This document shows, piece by piece, positions 44,916 to 57,577 of a stretch of DNA of 64,000 nt (its first letter is position 1; each line of letters begins with the position of its first letter). The DNA is from Scilla litardierei. Taxonomy: Eukaryota; Streptophyta; Magnoliopsida; Asparagales; Asparagaceae. The stretch is taken from contig CM061130.1 of assembly GCA_030789695.1 (NCBI GenBank), positions 9,105,860-9,169,859 on the forward strand, written 5' to 3'. Both the position numbers and the translations under genes were made by a program. The notes below the pieces were generated by a model, which saw only the letters and a list, made by a program, of their open reading frames with translations, made no database searches and was not told the origin of the DNA.

Positions 44916-45739
44916 GTTGGGGGTGATGAGTACTTGTCAAATCGGCAGTCATCTTACATACAATCAAAATCGTGAATCAACCATCAAAACAAGAAGTAAT
45001 CGCTATGCACAAGATCACAACCAATAGCAATACTAAAAATAGAACGCAAGCCAAAATAGAATCATGAACCTAGTACCTAGATTTACATTGGTTCTACTCA
45101 ATATTTGGTATACGCCCATTTAGAGAGATTACTATCGCTTCAATAAGCTTAGATTACACTACGTGATATTTGTATTCAAGGGAAAACTATGCCCAATAAG
45201 AACGTTTGAAAAAATCTATAGGGAAAAACTAACTTTGACTCCCACAACTCACCTTCTCATCTCTCTTTTTTGTCCTTTGTAGTTGCTATAGGAACCGCAA
45301 AATTGATATAGAAATTCGGTTCTTGGAAAAATTGCACAAAACCCTGAGCTAATTCAGTGTTTACATAGCCTACAAGAAATTACAATTCAACTCTAAACTA
45401 AATCCAAATTCGATTGGAACAATAAAATCGCACTTGCTCTGCTCTCTCTCGCACTCATGCTCTACTGCTTCGCGCACACGCATGCTACTATATATCTTGC
45501 ATGTGTTACGTGCATGACATGTGGTGTGCACGCCCCGATGCCTGAGTGGGCCCTTGCATGAGCTGAGTTCATGGGCCACATAGAAATAAGCTTAAAATAA
45601 ACCAAGCTGGGCCGCAAAAAGGCTAGAATCACCAAAAAATCACTGCGAAAATCCAGTAAAAATTGGCGAAAAATCCTTGGGCCAAATGCTGATAATTTTT
45701 GTATTTTGTATCACATATTTTAGCACTCAACATTAATGC
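44916..45739. other. AT-rich interval, nothing recognised
   Basis: No convincing coding sequence. A CACGCATG/CATGTGTTACGTGCATGACATG-rich stretch near 45478-45525 is the only notable texture. Part may belong to the LTR that follows. Confidence 0.4.
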
Positions 45740-46511
45740 AAACATATACCCTATTGTAATTTGTGCTGTAAAATCCAAAATCTGGAATCTAGAATGTCTG
45801 TTTAGGATCAGGTGCTTAGTGCTTAGGCACCAGACATCTGATAGCCTACGTGTTTCCCGAATTATATATGGGAGCCAATTGTCTGACGTTTGAAGCAGTG
45901 ATTCCAGACGTCTGAATACGCTGACGCATCCATCTGAAGTATCGGATGTATCAGACATTGGGCAGTCAGGCGCCTGCTTAGATGATCACCATCAGACACT
46001 TGGGGCAATTGAGGTGATTTCTTGCAACTCTCAAAAGTTTAGGCACCACTTGACTCAGGCATCTGGTTGGTTACCAGACGTCTGGAGCATACCTTCCAAA
46101 CGTCTGGTGGTCCGGATAAGTTATTTTCTGGGCCCGATTTTGTACCATTGGATTGAGCTATTTCTCAATCTAATGGCCACGATTGTTTGCATATTTTCTG
46201 GGCTATAAAAGGGAGCTGCTTGAGAGATGTTGCATGGTTGAGTGTGTGTGTGTGTTGTTGAGCATTCAAGTGAGCTTTTATGAGAGATTAGAAGAGAGAA
46301 GAACCAAAGAAGAGAAAGTTAGGGCTTTAGGGATTTCTTAGGTTCTTGGGCAGTCTTTTGTCATCTCTTTTAATTTTCTTTGTGAGATTGAAAGTGGGGG
46401 CTTAATGTATTTATCTAAGTTATTACTCACTTCAGGGTTAAATAAGAAGTGGTATAAATCTTGTAACTCTTGATTAGATTAGTAGAATCATCTTGGAATG
46501 CTAGAGTAGGT
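45740..46511 (+). mobile_element. LTR fragment with CAGACGTCTG word array
   Basis: Borders are approximate. About ten inverted words (CAGACATCTG 45831, CCAGACGTCTGAA 45905, CAGGCGCCTG 45967, CCAGACGTCTGG ~46070, AAACGTCTGG ~46098) lie upstream of TATAAAA at 46204-46210. A T-rich leader-like region follows. It is cut at 46512 by another LTR. No internal region seen; superfamily not determined. Confidence 0.55.
46204..46210 (+). promoter_or_regulatory. TATA box of the CAGACGTCTG LTR
   Basis: GGGCTATAAAAGGGAG, about 100 bp after the last inverted word. Confidence 0.6.
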
Positions 46512-48017
46512 TGATGTGTGAATTTTAATAATTGTACCGAAAGTGCACAGTGTTGTTGTAGCACTTACAGGTCGATACACAAGGAGGTTGTCTCATTGAG
46601 TACTAGCCAATCATAGGTTATGATTAGCTACATGGTTATTTTATAAAAGAGGAAAAAAGATGAAAGAAAGGCTCTAGGCTAGGTATCCCATTTGCCATGG
46701 GTTGAACATGGAAGTTGACTATTTATCTAGTTATCGAATTAATCTTAGGGTGAGGTTGTCGCACCTAATGTTGTTACCTATCCCACATTGTCATGATGCT
46801 ATGATAGCACTACCCATCGTATGGCAAAGCAAACTGTCATTGGGCATTCGTCACACGACAAGTGCATGACACTCGAAAATATTCCTCAACCTTCATTCAC
46901 ATCACTATCGTGGATAGAAATCCGGTCATCACCTGGAGGCTCTAATCTACACCCAATTTGTCGTTGGCGACATAGATGGCGTATATTCTTAATAAAAAAA
47001 TCCACGGCGAAAACTTAATTGGTTATTCAATGACTAAACAAACAACTCAATCCACATTCAATCCCCCAATAGGGTTCCACCCAAACCCGAGATAAAATCT
47101 ACACAATATACATGAAAGAGATCACAAAGATATCACAAGAGAACAAATAGACAACATATAATAAAAAGAAGAAGAAACTTATCTTATAGAATCTATAACA
47201 TAAAGATCTTCAATTGATACAAAGCTCCAAGGAAAACCCCTAAAAATCTAACATAACCGTACTTCTACTCCTAAACTAAGTGTAAAGGAAGAAGAAGGAT
47301 CAAAACTGAAAAAAGTCTGCCTCCTCCTCAAACGGCGCACATAAAACCTTAAATACAACCCACAAACATTAATGGGTTTGGGACAAACCCAACACTACCG
47401 TGTCGAGTAATCGACACGGTCATGTCGATTCTGCTTGGAAAATGGCCCTTCATTGGCTTCAAAAAAAGGGGCTCGACACAGTTGTATAGGAACACTACAC
47501 AACTGTGTAACCGTGTGCATAGAAAGGTACCTCTGTGATCTTTAGTCTCTTACAGTGGCACAGTCGTCTATAGAGATACACGACCGTGTACTTCTTGCTT
47601 CAGCATCTTCAGCAAACGGCCCACATGACTGTGAGGACCGTCATTTAGGGTCTTCAGCTGTGTAAGATCACACGGTTGTGTGTGATATGTCATACGACCG
47701 TGTATATCTTCATTTTCTGATATTAATTTGGGGGCTGAGTGACACGGTCATGTATGGCATGCCACACGACTGTGTCATACTGCTTCTTCATCTTTATTCC
47801 TTTGATTGTTTTAACTCCTTCGCTTTCTCGATCTCTTTCCAAGTTTACATCCTTGTACTTAAGTCCCAAATCTGACTGTTTTCACCTGAAATACACATAG
47901 GAAACTCAAGAGTAAAAAGAAACTAAAAAGTGATATAAACGATATGGAATGCATAATTATGTGGAATGAATGCATGGATAAACTATATGAAAATATATAT
48001 ATAATAAACACCTATCA
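46512..48017 (-). mobile_element. Minus-strand LTR with ACACGACCGTGT word array
   Basis: On the minus strand it starts TGATAGGTGTTTATT after CTTGGTGGATTT (polypurine-like, preceded by CTTGAGGACAATGAAGAG, a leader of plant gypsy 3' ends as I recall them). It ends ...AATTCACACATCA at 46512. TATTTAAGG on the minus strand (~47350) would be the TATA box, with the word array upstream. Internal sequence, if any, is above 48018. Confidence 0.6.
47395..47790 (-). repeat. ACACGACCGTGT-type palindrome array
   Basis: Words include CCGTGTCGAGTAATCGACACGG (47398), ACACAACTGTGT (47495), ACACGACCGTGT (47578), ACACGGTTGTGT (47670), ATACGACCGTGT (47692), GACACGGTCATGT (47741) and ACACGACTGTGTC (47764). About a dozen degenerate inverted words in 400 bp. 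Confidence 0.75.
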
Positions 48018-48710
48018 AAATCCACCAAGCTATACTCTTCATTGTCCTCAAGGAAGATAAAGAGAGAGTATAGATTGGAGATATGCAAGAATGAATGAAT
48101 GAATGAATGATGTGATATCAAGAATTCCATAAGACCAAGCATCATTTACGTGGATGAACGAAAATTTCAGATTTTAAAAATCATAAGCATATCAATTGAT
48201 CTTTATCATTCAAGACATAGCCTAGGGCAATGTTTCTAGCACAAATCAACACACAATATAAATAATCATGGTCATGCTCAAATCATACAATATCTCCTCT
48301 ATCCCGTACTAGGTTATTAGAATGGGAATCGAAATTATGTGTTGATCAAGCGAATGATTAATATCGTATACTGGCATATGAATCTATTAGGAAAATGGCC
48401 CTCACAACATGATATCGTTCCTTAAATTGTGGGGTTGCTTGCTTTACTCATTTTTTATTTTCTTTATTCTCATAAATTTTTTATTTTTATAATTCTAGTT
48501 AGTTTGTGTAAGGAGCGTTGGGTCAATGACTCTAGATAAGACAACCGTAGGGTATTGGGCCAAGAAGGACCCTCGGACCCACTAGCTCAAACCAACTGTA
48601 ACTTGTTATTACTATGCACTCCTCCATGCTAGACCACTCGACGTGAATCCACAATACTTCCTGAGGCATGGGGACCACGCTACTCAATGTAGCTGGAAGC
48701 AATATACATA
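48018..48710. other. Probable retrotransposon internal remnant
   Basis: Adjoins the LTR above; the first 40 bases look like the 3' end of an internal region on the minus strand. The rest is AT-rich with (ATGA)n near 48090-48110 and no usable frame. Confidence 0.35.
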
Positions 48711-48729
48711 TTTATTTTTTTCTACATAT

Positions 48730-48774
<45 letters not shown>

Positions 48775-48958
48775 CATATACATATGTATATATATATATA
48801 TGTATATGTATATATTACATATACATATACATATATACATATATACATATACATATACATATGTATATGTAGATATACATATATGTATATGTATATATAT
48901 ATATGTATATGTATATATATATATATGTATATGTATATATATATATGTATATGTATAT
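48711..48958. repeat. TATATG/TATACA microsatellite, left part
   Basis: Long run of ATATAC and TATATG units from about 48720. Open frames rich in Tyr/Ile here are an artefact. Confidence 0.95.
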
Positions 48959-49348
48959 GAGGAGGGATCAAATGACCCCCAAAAATAACCCCCCAAAATG
49001 ACCCCCTATCAAAAATCCTATGCCCCCCATTTTTTCGGAAGATCCGAACCGTTCATCTTGATCTCCACCCTCTAAATACCTGACCAACCAAATTTCAACC
49101 CGATCCCATGTGTTTTGCCTGTTCATCCATCCGACCCAAATTTAACGGTTTCGCATGAACAGAACTTTTGCGAATGGTTGATGAACGGGCAAAACACATG
49201 TGATCGGGTTGAAAATTGGTGGGTCATGTATTTAGAGGGTGGAGATCAAGATGGACGGTTCGGATCTTCCGAAAAAATGGGGGGCATAGGATTTTTGATA
49301 GGGGGTCATTTTTGGGGGTTATTTTTGGGGGTCATTTGATCCCACCTC
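48959..49348. mobile_element. Foldback MITE, 390 bp, near-perfect hairpin
   Basis: Ends GAGGAGGGATCAAATGACCC and its inverse GGGTCATTTGATCCCACCTC pair. Pairing continues almost to the centre (CCATGTGTTTTGCC with GGCAAAACACATG), leaving arms of about 170 bp and a short loop near 49140-49165. No coding capacity. It lies inside a TATATG microsatellite, so TA-type target duplications cannot be resolved. Confidence 0.9.
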
Positions 49349-49568
<220 letters not shown>

Positions 49569-49579
49569 AGAATATGCAT

Positions 49580-52040
49580 GTATCTTTATTGAATCTCAAA
49601 AAATGCACATGGCTCTAGGAATAGGGAAGAATGTTACTACGTCGGGTATAGAGGGCACATGTGCCGTCTCCCTCCAATACTTAACACATTCCTCTACCAA
49701 AGGAACCTAATGAATTACAAAACAGGAAAGAAAAAACTCTTCACACTAATAGCCCCCAATTTGAAAGGGGTGTAATCTCAGCATCATGGTCCCACTCGAT
49801 GTGTCTCAATGCAATTCTGATGTCGAAAGCTATATCCTCGAAGAGTAGAGTCTGAATCAGGCTAGCTCATTCAAATATCATCCTATTCATCTCCCTCTCC
49901 ATATGTGACATATCAACGCAGCCAAGACCATGTTGGCCAGTATGCACATGATATCCTTCTTATGGTAGCAAGAGAGAAATAGGTCACCCACCCCTGCAAG
50001 GGATGAAGGTGGAGTTGTAGCGATCCCTAACTTGAGGAAACTCCTGCAAAGGAGGTAGTTAGTAAAACTGTATTAAAAAGATATGATCCACACTTTCATG
50101 TGCATTATCAGATCATAGGACACAGAAGGGGGAAGAAGGAACTCCCCAATGAACAAGTTTGTCACGCGTAAGCAGCTTCCCATGGAAAGCACGCAGCAGA
50201 GTAATAGCCATTTTTGGGATATGCCCCTGGTACCAGACCACTCTGTAGTAGGGGAATATAGGCCTTATAGCACGAGATCCAGCACATGCATCATGTAATG
50301 AGGGGGACTTAGAATACCACTTCCAAGAATCCTCACCAGGGAGTAGTGAGACCGAAGCTATGGCAGACATAACAGATAAGAGCACGAGATTATTATCACA
50401 TCCCCCATCGTCCAGTAATCACAAACCATTTTCCTTTCTTCATCGACCAGCACATCGTAATTATCACATAGAGGACCACAAGGGAGCTAATTATCATACC
50501 AAAAGAGAGTAGTGGCCCCGTCTCTGACAATGTGTTTAGTGAGCTTCTTGGTGAATTCACGGCACTGAAGGGTAAATTTCCATGTCCCAGATTGCATAGG
50601 ATTAGCATTAGAAAAGAAAAACACCGTGCTGTCCAAATACTGATGTCTCATATATGTAGCCCAAATGCCATTATGAGTAAGCATACGCCAAGTCAACTTG
50701 ACACCATAGGCAGTATTTAATTCTGAAACCCGCCTAAGCCCCACACCTCCCTCCTGCTTGGGCGTACAAAGGTCATCCCATGCCTAGGTATAGGAATTCC
50801 CCCAGATAAGCTTCCTGCATATGGAATTGAGAATGTTCAACACAGATTTGGGGATGCGAAAAGCCTACAACCAAAAAGCTACCATACCATAAATGACAGA
50901 TCTGACAAGCTCAATACGTCCTGAAATAGATAGTAGTGAAGAAGACCTACCCTGTAACCTGTGCTTGAATCAATCAATCAACCTAGCATACATCGAAGAT
51001 TTTGGATACTTAGCTGAAAGAGGAAGCTCCAAATAAGTGGTAAGAGATTGCACACACCGGATACCCAAAATATCCGCAAGACTACCAGGATCCTTGGTCC
51101 CCTTGCAAAAAATACCAGCACATTTACTCCAATTAACCTCAAGACCAGTCAAGCATTTGAATGTAGAGAGGAGATCCTTCAAGCCCTCCAGGACTTGGTA
51201 TTGGCACGACAGAATACAAGTAAATCAGCGGCAAAGAGGAGATGAGTAACAGCCCCTATTCTCTTCATGGGCAAGATGCTACGAGTAGCATTAGCTTTAG
51301 CCATCAGAAGAGAGAATGCCTCCATGACCACCACAAAAAGATAGGGAGATAGAGGATCTCCTTGCCTTAACCCTTTATTTGATTGGAACATACCAAAAGG
51401 AGAGCCATTAACCATAACTAAAAAAGAGGGAGTGGATATGCATTCACAAATCCAACCAATAATTCTGTGTTTGAATCACATCAGATGAAGCATGAAATAT
51501 ATGAATTTCCTATTAACACTGTCAAAGGCTTTACGAAGATCCAGTTTAAGGCAGGCCCGGGCTCCCATGGGATTATTGAAATCCCGTATATGCTCATGAG
51601 CAAGCAAAGCACAATCAGCCAATAATCGATCTTTGAGAAAAGCAGCTTGATTTGGAGATATGAGATCGATGATAGCCCTTTTCAATCTGCCATAAATAAT
51701 CTTGCTTATAATCTTATATAAGACATTACAACAGGAAATGGGCAAATAGTCTCCAAGTCCAGAAGAATTAGAACTTTTGGGGATGAGAGTTAGAAAGGTG
51801 TGGTTGACTTAACGAAGCATTCTACCGGTGCAAAAAAAGGAGAGGACAGCATTTGTTACATCCCCACCAATAACATCCCATGAGTTTTAGTAGAAAAATC
51901 AATGAAACCATCAGGCCCACGGGCGTTATCACCACCAATTTGGAACATCGCATTTTTAACTTCCTCCTCATGAACAGGTCTTTCAACCCATGCCGCAGCC
52001 TCAGCTGTGAGTATTCTTTTAGTGATAAGGTGGTTGTGAC
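49580..52040 (-). pseudogene. Plant LINE (non-LTR retrotransposon), broken
   Basis: Reverse transcriptase pieces in order on the minus strand, in several frames: NARGPDGF (~51930), ISPNQAAFLKDR (~51640), LKLDLRKAFDSVN (~51530), GLRQGDPLSPYLF (~51350), LLFAADLLVF (~51235), LEVNWSKC (~51130). Near 50385-50115 is a zinc-binding reverse-transcriptase tail (WYQGHIPKMAITLLRAFHGKL, CVLC). The catalytic pair normally FADD reads FAAD, so one Asp is lost, and there are many stops and frameshifts. AATAAA on the minus strand near 49583 marks a likely 3' end. The endonuclease half is absent. Confidence 0.9.
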
Positions 52041-52519
52041 GGGAGGACGCGCACGGGGCATGCCTTCCACTCCCAAGCGTAGGAGTGTCAATGCAATAAA
52101 AATAACCGGTGAGTACCGGGTCGGATCACAGGGACAAGTCATTCTATATTCACAAAATTGATAGATAAAGAAAAATAGAGTGTGTTACAACCACCTTGCT
52201 AACGGTGGAAAAGTGTGGAAAAAACGTGTGAAGAAATTACAATTCTATTCTAAGTACTAGGGGTGGAGAGCCGAATCGGCAAGTAACGAGGAGGAATTAT
52301 ATGGTGTGTGTGTGTGAGGTTGTTGGAGTAGGAATTCATCTCAAATATAACTCAATTGTTTTCCCGGCTAAGGGACGAACAATCGGTGGGTGTGGCATTT
52401 CATCGAACATGTAGGGTGCAATAAAAGTAGTGTATGAAACAACGAGAAATACTTTGAGCAAAGAAGAGAGGGTCGACTACGATAGTTCCTCTCTATGGAT
52501 TACCCACTAGGGTTCCATC
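52041..52519. other. LTR U5-like fragment, unassigned
   Basis: GAGTGTCAATGCAATAAAAATAACCGG and GGTCGGATCACAGGGACAAG resemble the terminal region of some plant LTRs (compare 46540-46600, GTCGATACACAAGGAGG). Cut at 52520 by the next LTR. No genes. Confidence 0.35.
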
Positions 52520-54942
52520 TGTTGGGGTTTTGGCGGACCCCCAGAGCTCGGATCTATGTCCGTCCTAAGTCGGACGGACCACAGAGGCACAAAAACACAG
52601 CGGAAATATAAAATCAAAATTTTCTAGACTAGCTAAACTATTTAGCAAGGCTCTGAGGGAGCCAGAACCTAGCCCGATCTAAGCCAACTTGGGGTGGAAC
52701 TAACCACCCCAAGAGGGATCTACTCTAAAGTGACTAATTAAATCTACACTAAAAACTACTTAACCACATACCCGGAATCTTGGCCCTAGAGCAGGTAAGA
52801 TGTACCGAACTATCTTCCGAAGCTCCTCGTTGTCGAGCCGCTTTGACTCGATTCGCCTGAGCCGCCTCGCACCCTTGAACCGATCAGCCCGAACCGACTT
52901 TCGCCTCCGAGCCGATCACACGCAGTAGAAAGTTTCACTTGAGAAAAACCCGCGTCTTAGACGTCCATATCAAGATCCAAACCCCCTTCGTAGTCTTGCT
53001 AGGACTACTCCGGAGAACAGGAAGAGAGAGAGAGAATAATTTAGTCGTCGATCGAGCTTGCTCTAAAAGTCTGGAGCTACTCGATCGATGACTTGGTGTA
53101 TTTTTCAACGAAGAGAGTGCACCCCTATTTATATAGGGAGTCGGCACTCACTCCTTCGTTGCGAGCAATGTGGGACATTCACAAAATGGGAGAAAAACAA
53201 TTAAGCCAATTTGGCTGAATTTCTAGTTTAAGTGAGCTTTTCATAAAAGCAAACTTTAACTAATTAATTCTCTTTGCACAGTAAACCTTAGACACCAAAC
53301 AATCTATCAATCCGAAAAGCTTCGAATGGTGAACGCGTAGGAACCAAGGGCGATGAATTTCGACTTCGTTTGACCCCTCAAACAATTGCTCAAAGTTGGG
53401 CAAATTATCGAAATTCGTAGCCGTCATTTGGGGTTTCAAAAACCCCTAAATTGACTTAAGTTGTGGGCGTGCCCGCTAAGCTTAGCGGGCGCGCCCGCCA
53501 AAGGGGGCAAAGGCGGGCCGCACGCCCGCTGGGCAGCGGGCGGGCACCCGCTGCAAGCAGCGGGCGCTGGCCCGCTGCAGCCAGCGGGCCGCGCCCGCTG
53601 CTGCTGCGGGTGTGTACCCGCTGCAGCCAGTGGGCGGTGCCCGTTTGCCTTTGCCTATGGGCTTATTAGCCCAGTGGGTCTAACCCACTTCGCCTTGGAC
53701 TGTTTTCGCGTTTCCGGGCTCATTTGAGCTCCGATTTGGACGCGGTTCGAACCTGTGTTGAGACCGGGACGATCCCGTCATCCAGGTAACCCTTCCAATA
53801 TATTTGTTCCTACTAAATTTGTCGTAACCAATTTACGACACGTTTAATCTTTGGTTTGCATCAAATGCAACATTTGTCCCTATTGCTATTGCGACTAACT
53901 TTCACAACAATCTTTGTGAATATCATCAAATGATATCTCTCTCTATTCTATCTTCTTATTACTAAGACACGAACACTACTCGGTGTAAGACCCTACAGCC
54001 TGACCTTACTACAGGTTGGGGCTCGGAACCCCTAGACGACGGTCACTACGAGCTGTAGCTGTCGTCCCTGTTTCAGAATCATCATAACGTGATCGACCCT
54101 TTGACAAAAGCATCATTGGGTTTACATTGGCTGTGTCAGTGATGAACTTCGTTAGCCGTAGTCCCTTCGTCAAGACTATGTTCTTGTTGGCCTAGGGTAT
54201 GGTTTACTATCAACCCTATTAGACAACATTGGTCAGTATACGGCGGTCTTTATTGTATACACATTGTACTTCTTACAACGCACCTCGGCCGAGGATTAAC
54301 ATAAAGACCATACTGAGCCTGTAATACTAACTTCCCTTTAACGGAAGTGACGAATCCCATCTTAGTCATCTACTCGCCTCGAGAGCTTCGGGTGCAGCTC
54401 AACCTAAGATCTTTCAGCAGGCCTAGCCTCGAAGCTAGATCATAGGTCTAAGCTACACCGTTCAATCACAGGTTTGTACAAATGACTTCAGGTCTTAAGG
54501 ACCAGCTAACCTATCATCACCCTAGAGTTATTAAAGGCAGTTCAGTTAAAGTCAACCATTTAATAACTCTTATGTGGTCGTTCAGTGAACTCATTCTCTA
54601 ATGAGCACCTGTGTCTCGTCTCCGACTTCACCAAGTCAAATGACTATGAGATCGTCATTACCCTACGGTAAGACTAAGACACAATGGTCTATCTGATGTG
54701 TCGATATCCAGTTCTCGACACATCTATGACCACGAACCGTTTAAGACTTACGTTCTATTCGGTCACTTACTTACTCATAATCGAGATCTCATCTAGATAC
54801 GTAAGGACCTAACTATAAGTCTATGGATATTATCTAAGTATATTAATACGAACTATTTATACTTAGAATAATAGGTACCATATCGGTATGAACAAGACGT
54901 ATACTTTTGGATAAATGCCATATGGGCATATATTCTCCTACA
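52520..54942 (-). mobile_element. 3' LTR of minus-strand gag-only copia element
   Basis: The plus strand starts TGTTGGGGTTTTGGCGG and ends ATTCTCCTACA. On the minus strand it opens TGTAGGAGAATATATGCCC directly after a polypurine tract (GTGCAAGTGGGAGA). TATATAAATA lies on the minus strand at 53126-53135, leaving about 1.8 kb of U3. The matching 5' LTR would lie beyond the window, so the pair cannot be checked. Confidence 0.68.
53462..53645 (-). repeat. GCCCGCT/AGCGGGC palindrome array
   Basis: Very GC-rich island in an AT-rich LTR, with about 14 words such as GCCCGCTAAGCTTAGCGGGC, CCGCTGCAAGCAGCGGGC and CCCGCTGCAGCCAGCGGGC in alternating orientation. About 330 bp upstream of the minus-strand TATA box. 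Confidence 0.85.
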
Positions 54943-56186
54943 TCTCCCACTTGCACTTAGGCTATTTATCTCGGTATCTCATACCGCTATAGCATATCAG
55001 TCACATTGACATTTATATGGCAAACCTAAGAGTGGTTTTACTAACTAGTATCTACAACAAATTTTAGTGGATTAATTAATACATCTCTTGATCACACAGG
55101 GTTGATCCTTTGGAAAAATGATCTGGATCAATTTTTCCTATCTTTGTATAGCTAACAATTAGCTTATATAATCTAGATGTAGGGTCTAACATTATAATCT
55201 ATAAGTCAGTCTCAGCTCATTCCACTTTCTTTGTGTCAATATGTCAAGTACATACATGACACCCTGAGTATCTATATATTCGATTAAATCAAAACAATTT
55301 TGATTCAATGTTCTATATAGATGATTTATTTAAGGTGGAAATCCTTTTTACTTAGTCTGAGAGACCGGAACCAAGTATACGAGCTGGCTCCCACTGACTT
55401 TAAGAATTACCTGGTTGAATACTTCAGTATTATATCTAAATCATATTTAGATTATATATACGAAGATATAACCATTTTATAAGTGCTTTTGATGGAATGT
55501 ACTAGTGTCAGGTTTGGTTTGACGAATGAGTCAAGTCAAGATCGGTTTAAGGAATCTTGACATTAACTCGCTCAATCAAAAACGTCCTACACTGTACTTT
55601 TCCTTTAACCAACATTTAATAATAACTCTTTAATAACTAAATGCGGTTTATTAAGAATTAATCTTAATGTGCGTATAATTATGATCGCACACAATTTATA
55701 TGCCCTTGGAACCTATACTTAACTACCAATTGACTATAACATTAAGTCAGCTCAAAAATCAACATTTTCCGAAGCTTCGCATCATCATTCGAGAATTTCC
55801 GCAATCATCTCAGAAAGCCACAATCACAGAAACTTTAAGCCAATCAAATTTCAACTCAACATCAAACATAATTCCTGAGACATTCATAAAACAACGGATT
55901 CATTAAGATGAACCGTAATTTGTTTATCCCATAAACTTTAAGTGCAAAACACTCAATCATTGTTTTCAACTTTCAAGAAATGATACAATTTATTTAACTA
56001 AGATTAGTATCATCTCCTTCTTGATCATGTCTCTTGAAGTCGTTGAACGGCCCTAGCAGCAACGATTGCTCAGATTGCCGACCGTCCTCCGCACTTCTCC
56101 CAATCTCCGCTTCATATCAGCCACCTGTATACATTACACAGATGTCTTTTAGTATCGCATACTATATGATTGGAAATAATTATGTT
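54943..56186 (-). other. Noncoding 3' part of gag-only copia element
   Basis: 1.2 kb between the gag stop and the polypurine tract. No protease, integrase, RT or RNase H motif seen in any frame. On the minus strand a GT-AG pair (CTCAG|GTACAA near 56204, TATACAG|GTGGC near 56120) could be a small intron, but no useful frame continues after it. Confidence 0.5.
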
Positions 56187-56588
56187 TTATTGAATTGAAT
56201 TTGTACCTGAGGTGGAGGCATCCGAATGCCCCTTCTTCTTCTCTGCAAGATAGATCTTACAGTTCCTCTTCCAGTGGCCAATCTTGTGGCAATGGAAGCA
56301 CTCAGATTTCGAAGGGGCCCCTTTAGTCTTTTTCTTCCCTATCTTTGCCTTCGTAGGTTGCGGGACCTGCCTCTTCTTACCCTTGCCTTTCGGCTGGTCG
56401 GAAGAAGCAGAGCCAACAACCAATGCAGTCGGCTTCTTCTCAATCTCCTCAAATTGCCTAAGCATATTGAGGAGACCAGGAAGATCCGTTTCAAGACTGT
56501 TCATTATAAAACAAGTGATGAAAGGCTTAAACTCAGGAGTCAAAGACTTTAGGATAATGTCTATGGACATTTCATTGTTCAGGACAAA
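56187..56588 (-). pseudogene. gag: Copia gag, C-terminal part (split by insertion)
   Basis: Reads NNEMSIDIILKSLTPEFKPF, QFEEIEKK, a Lys-rich linker, the knuckle CFHCHKIGHWKRNC (~56258-56300) and ends TNSIQ-stop at 56187. It continues the gag interrupted at 63473: the residues there (AAQLGF) normally precede the VLNNE-type segment in this gag family. No pol follows. Confidence 0.85.
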
Positions 56589-57004
56589 TGTTGTGATATG
56601 ATTCCCCGGATTTGGTTTTGGATGATGAGCAAACATAAATAATGTATACTAACTTATTTGTGAGCGCAGTTATGGAGATCGTCGCCAAAAGAATACGAAC
56701 ATCTAAAGCGACGTCTCAAGACTTCTCAATACGTGTGATCGTGTGCCTGAAGCTTCGTTGAAGCTCAAGGAGTTCTATTGAAGTCAAGAATGAAGATTGA
56801 AGCTTTGAAGACGGCTCATAAGGTTTATTTTATAGTCTTCTAGCTTCATAGATTAGAATGTTAAGCCTTGAGTAGGACTTACTTTATAATCTTCATTTCG
56901 CTCATATCTTAGAGCTAGGATTATCCTTGAAGCCATTAGAAACTTTTCCAAAGCCTATCGTTTCTTCCCTCGGCTTCGAGTGCATGTTAGTTGGTTCATG
57001 AAGA

Positions 57005-57521
57005 GTCACCAACCGACTAGATGACGATCTAGTCGGTCGGTAACTATACATGAACCGACTAGTTTGCCTCTCTTTATTCAGCTCTTTCTATGACTACAGT
57101 TAGTCGGTCAAAGAAGATTCACCGACCGACTAGATGACGATCTAGTCGGTTAGGAATCCTTCTTAGACCGACTAGTTGTGTACAGTCATTTTCAGCCTGA
57201 GCTACTGTTTCGAGTTAGTCGGTCAAAGAACGTTTATCGATCGACTAGTTGAGAAACTAGTCGGTCAGCATTTGTTCTTAAACCGACTAAGTCAACTTGA
57301 AGTCAGCCTATTCTATTTCGACGTTAGTCGGTCAAAGAACATTCACCGACCGACTCGTTGCGAAACTAGTCGGTCGGCAAGTCTTCTTAGACCGACTAGT
57401 TGTCTTTGCCTGTACTTCGACTTCTTGATTGTTCTTCCATTAGTCGGTCTACGTTGAGTGGCCGACCGACTAGTTGATGAACTAGTCGGTCAGTGGTTGT
57501 TCTTTGACCGACTAGTTGGGT
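57005..57521 (+). repeat. AGTCGGTC/GACCGACT palindrome array (copia LTR)
   Basis: More than 20 RCCGAC/GTCGGY cores in five modules, e.g. TTAGTCGGTCAAAGAACGTT, then TCGACTAGTTGAGAAACTAG, then TCGGTCAGCATTTGTTCTTA and AACCGACTAA. Spacing and part of the spacers match the array in the Tekay LTR (TTAGTCGGTCTAAGAACGTT at 22386). It ends about 50 bp before the TATA box. Confidence 0.93.
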
Positions 57522-57569
57522 TCAGAAAAGAGCCGTTGGGAACTTTTCCAACACGATTTTCCTTGCCTC

Positions 57570-57577
57570 TATAAATA
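57570..57577 (+). promoter_or_regulatory. TATA box of gag-only element LTR
   Basis: TATAAATA in GCCTCTATAAATACAAG; repeated at 62717-62724 in the 3' LTR. Confidence 0.7.

Noticed and set aside
54943..56186. Possible pol remnant between gag and the 3' LTR
   Set aside because: No RT, integrase, protease or RNase H motif could be found in any frame.
56100..56210. Intron in the outer copia gag tail
   Set aside because: GT and AG ends exist, but joining them leads to a stop within two codons and restores nothing.
57005..57521. CRISPR-like array (short repeats and spacers)
   Set aside because: Repeats alternate in orientation, spacers are themselves repeated between modules, and the context is a plant LTR.
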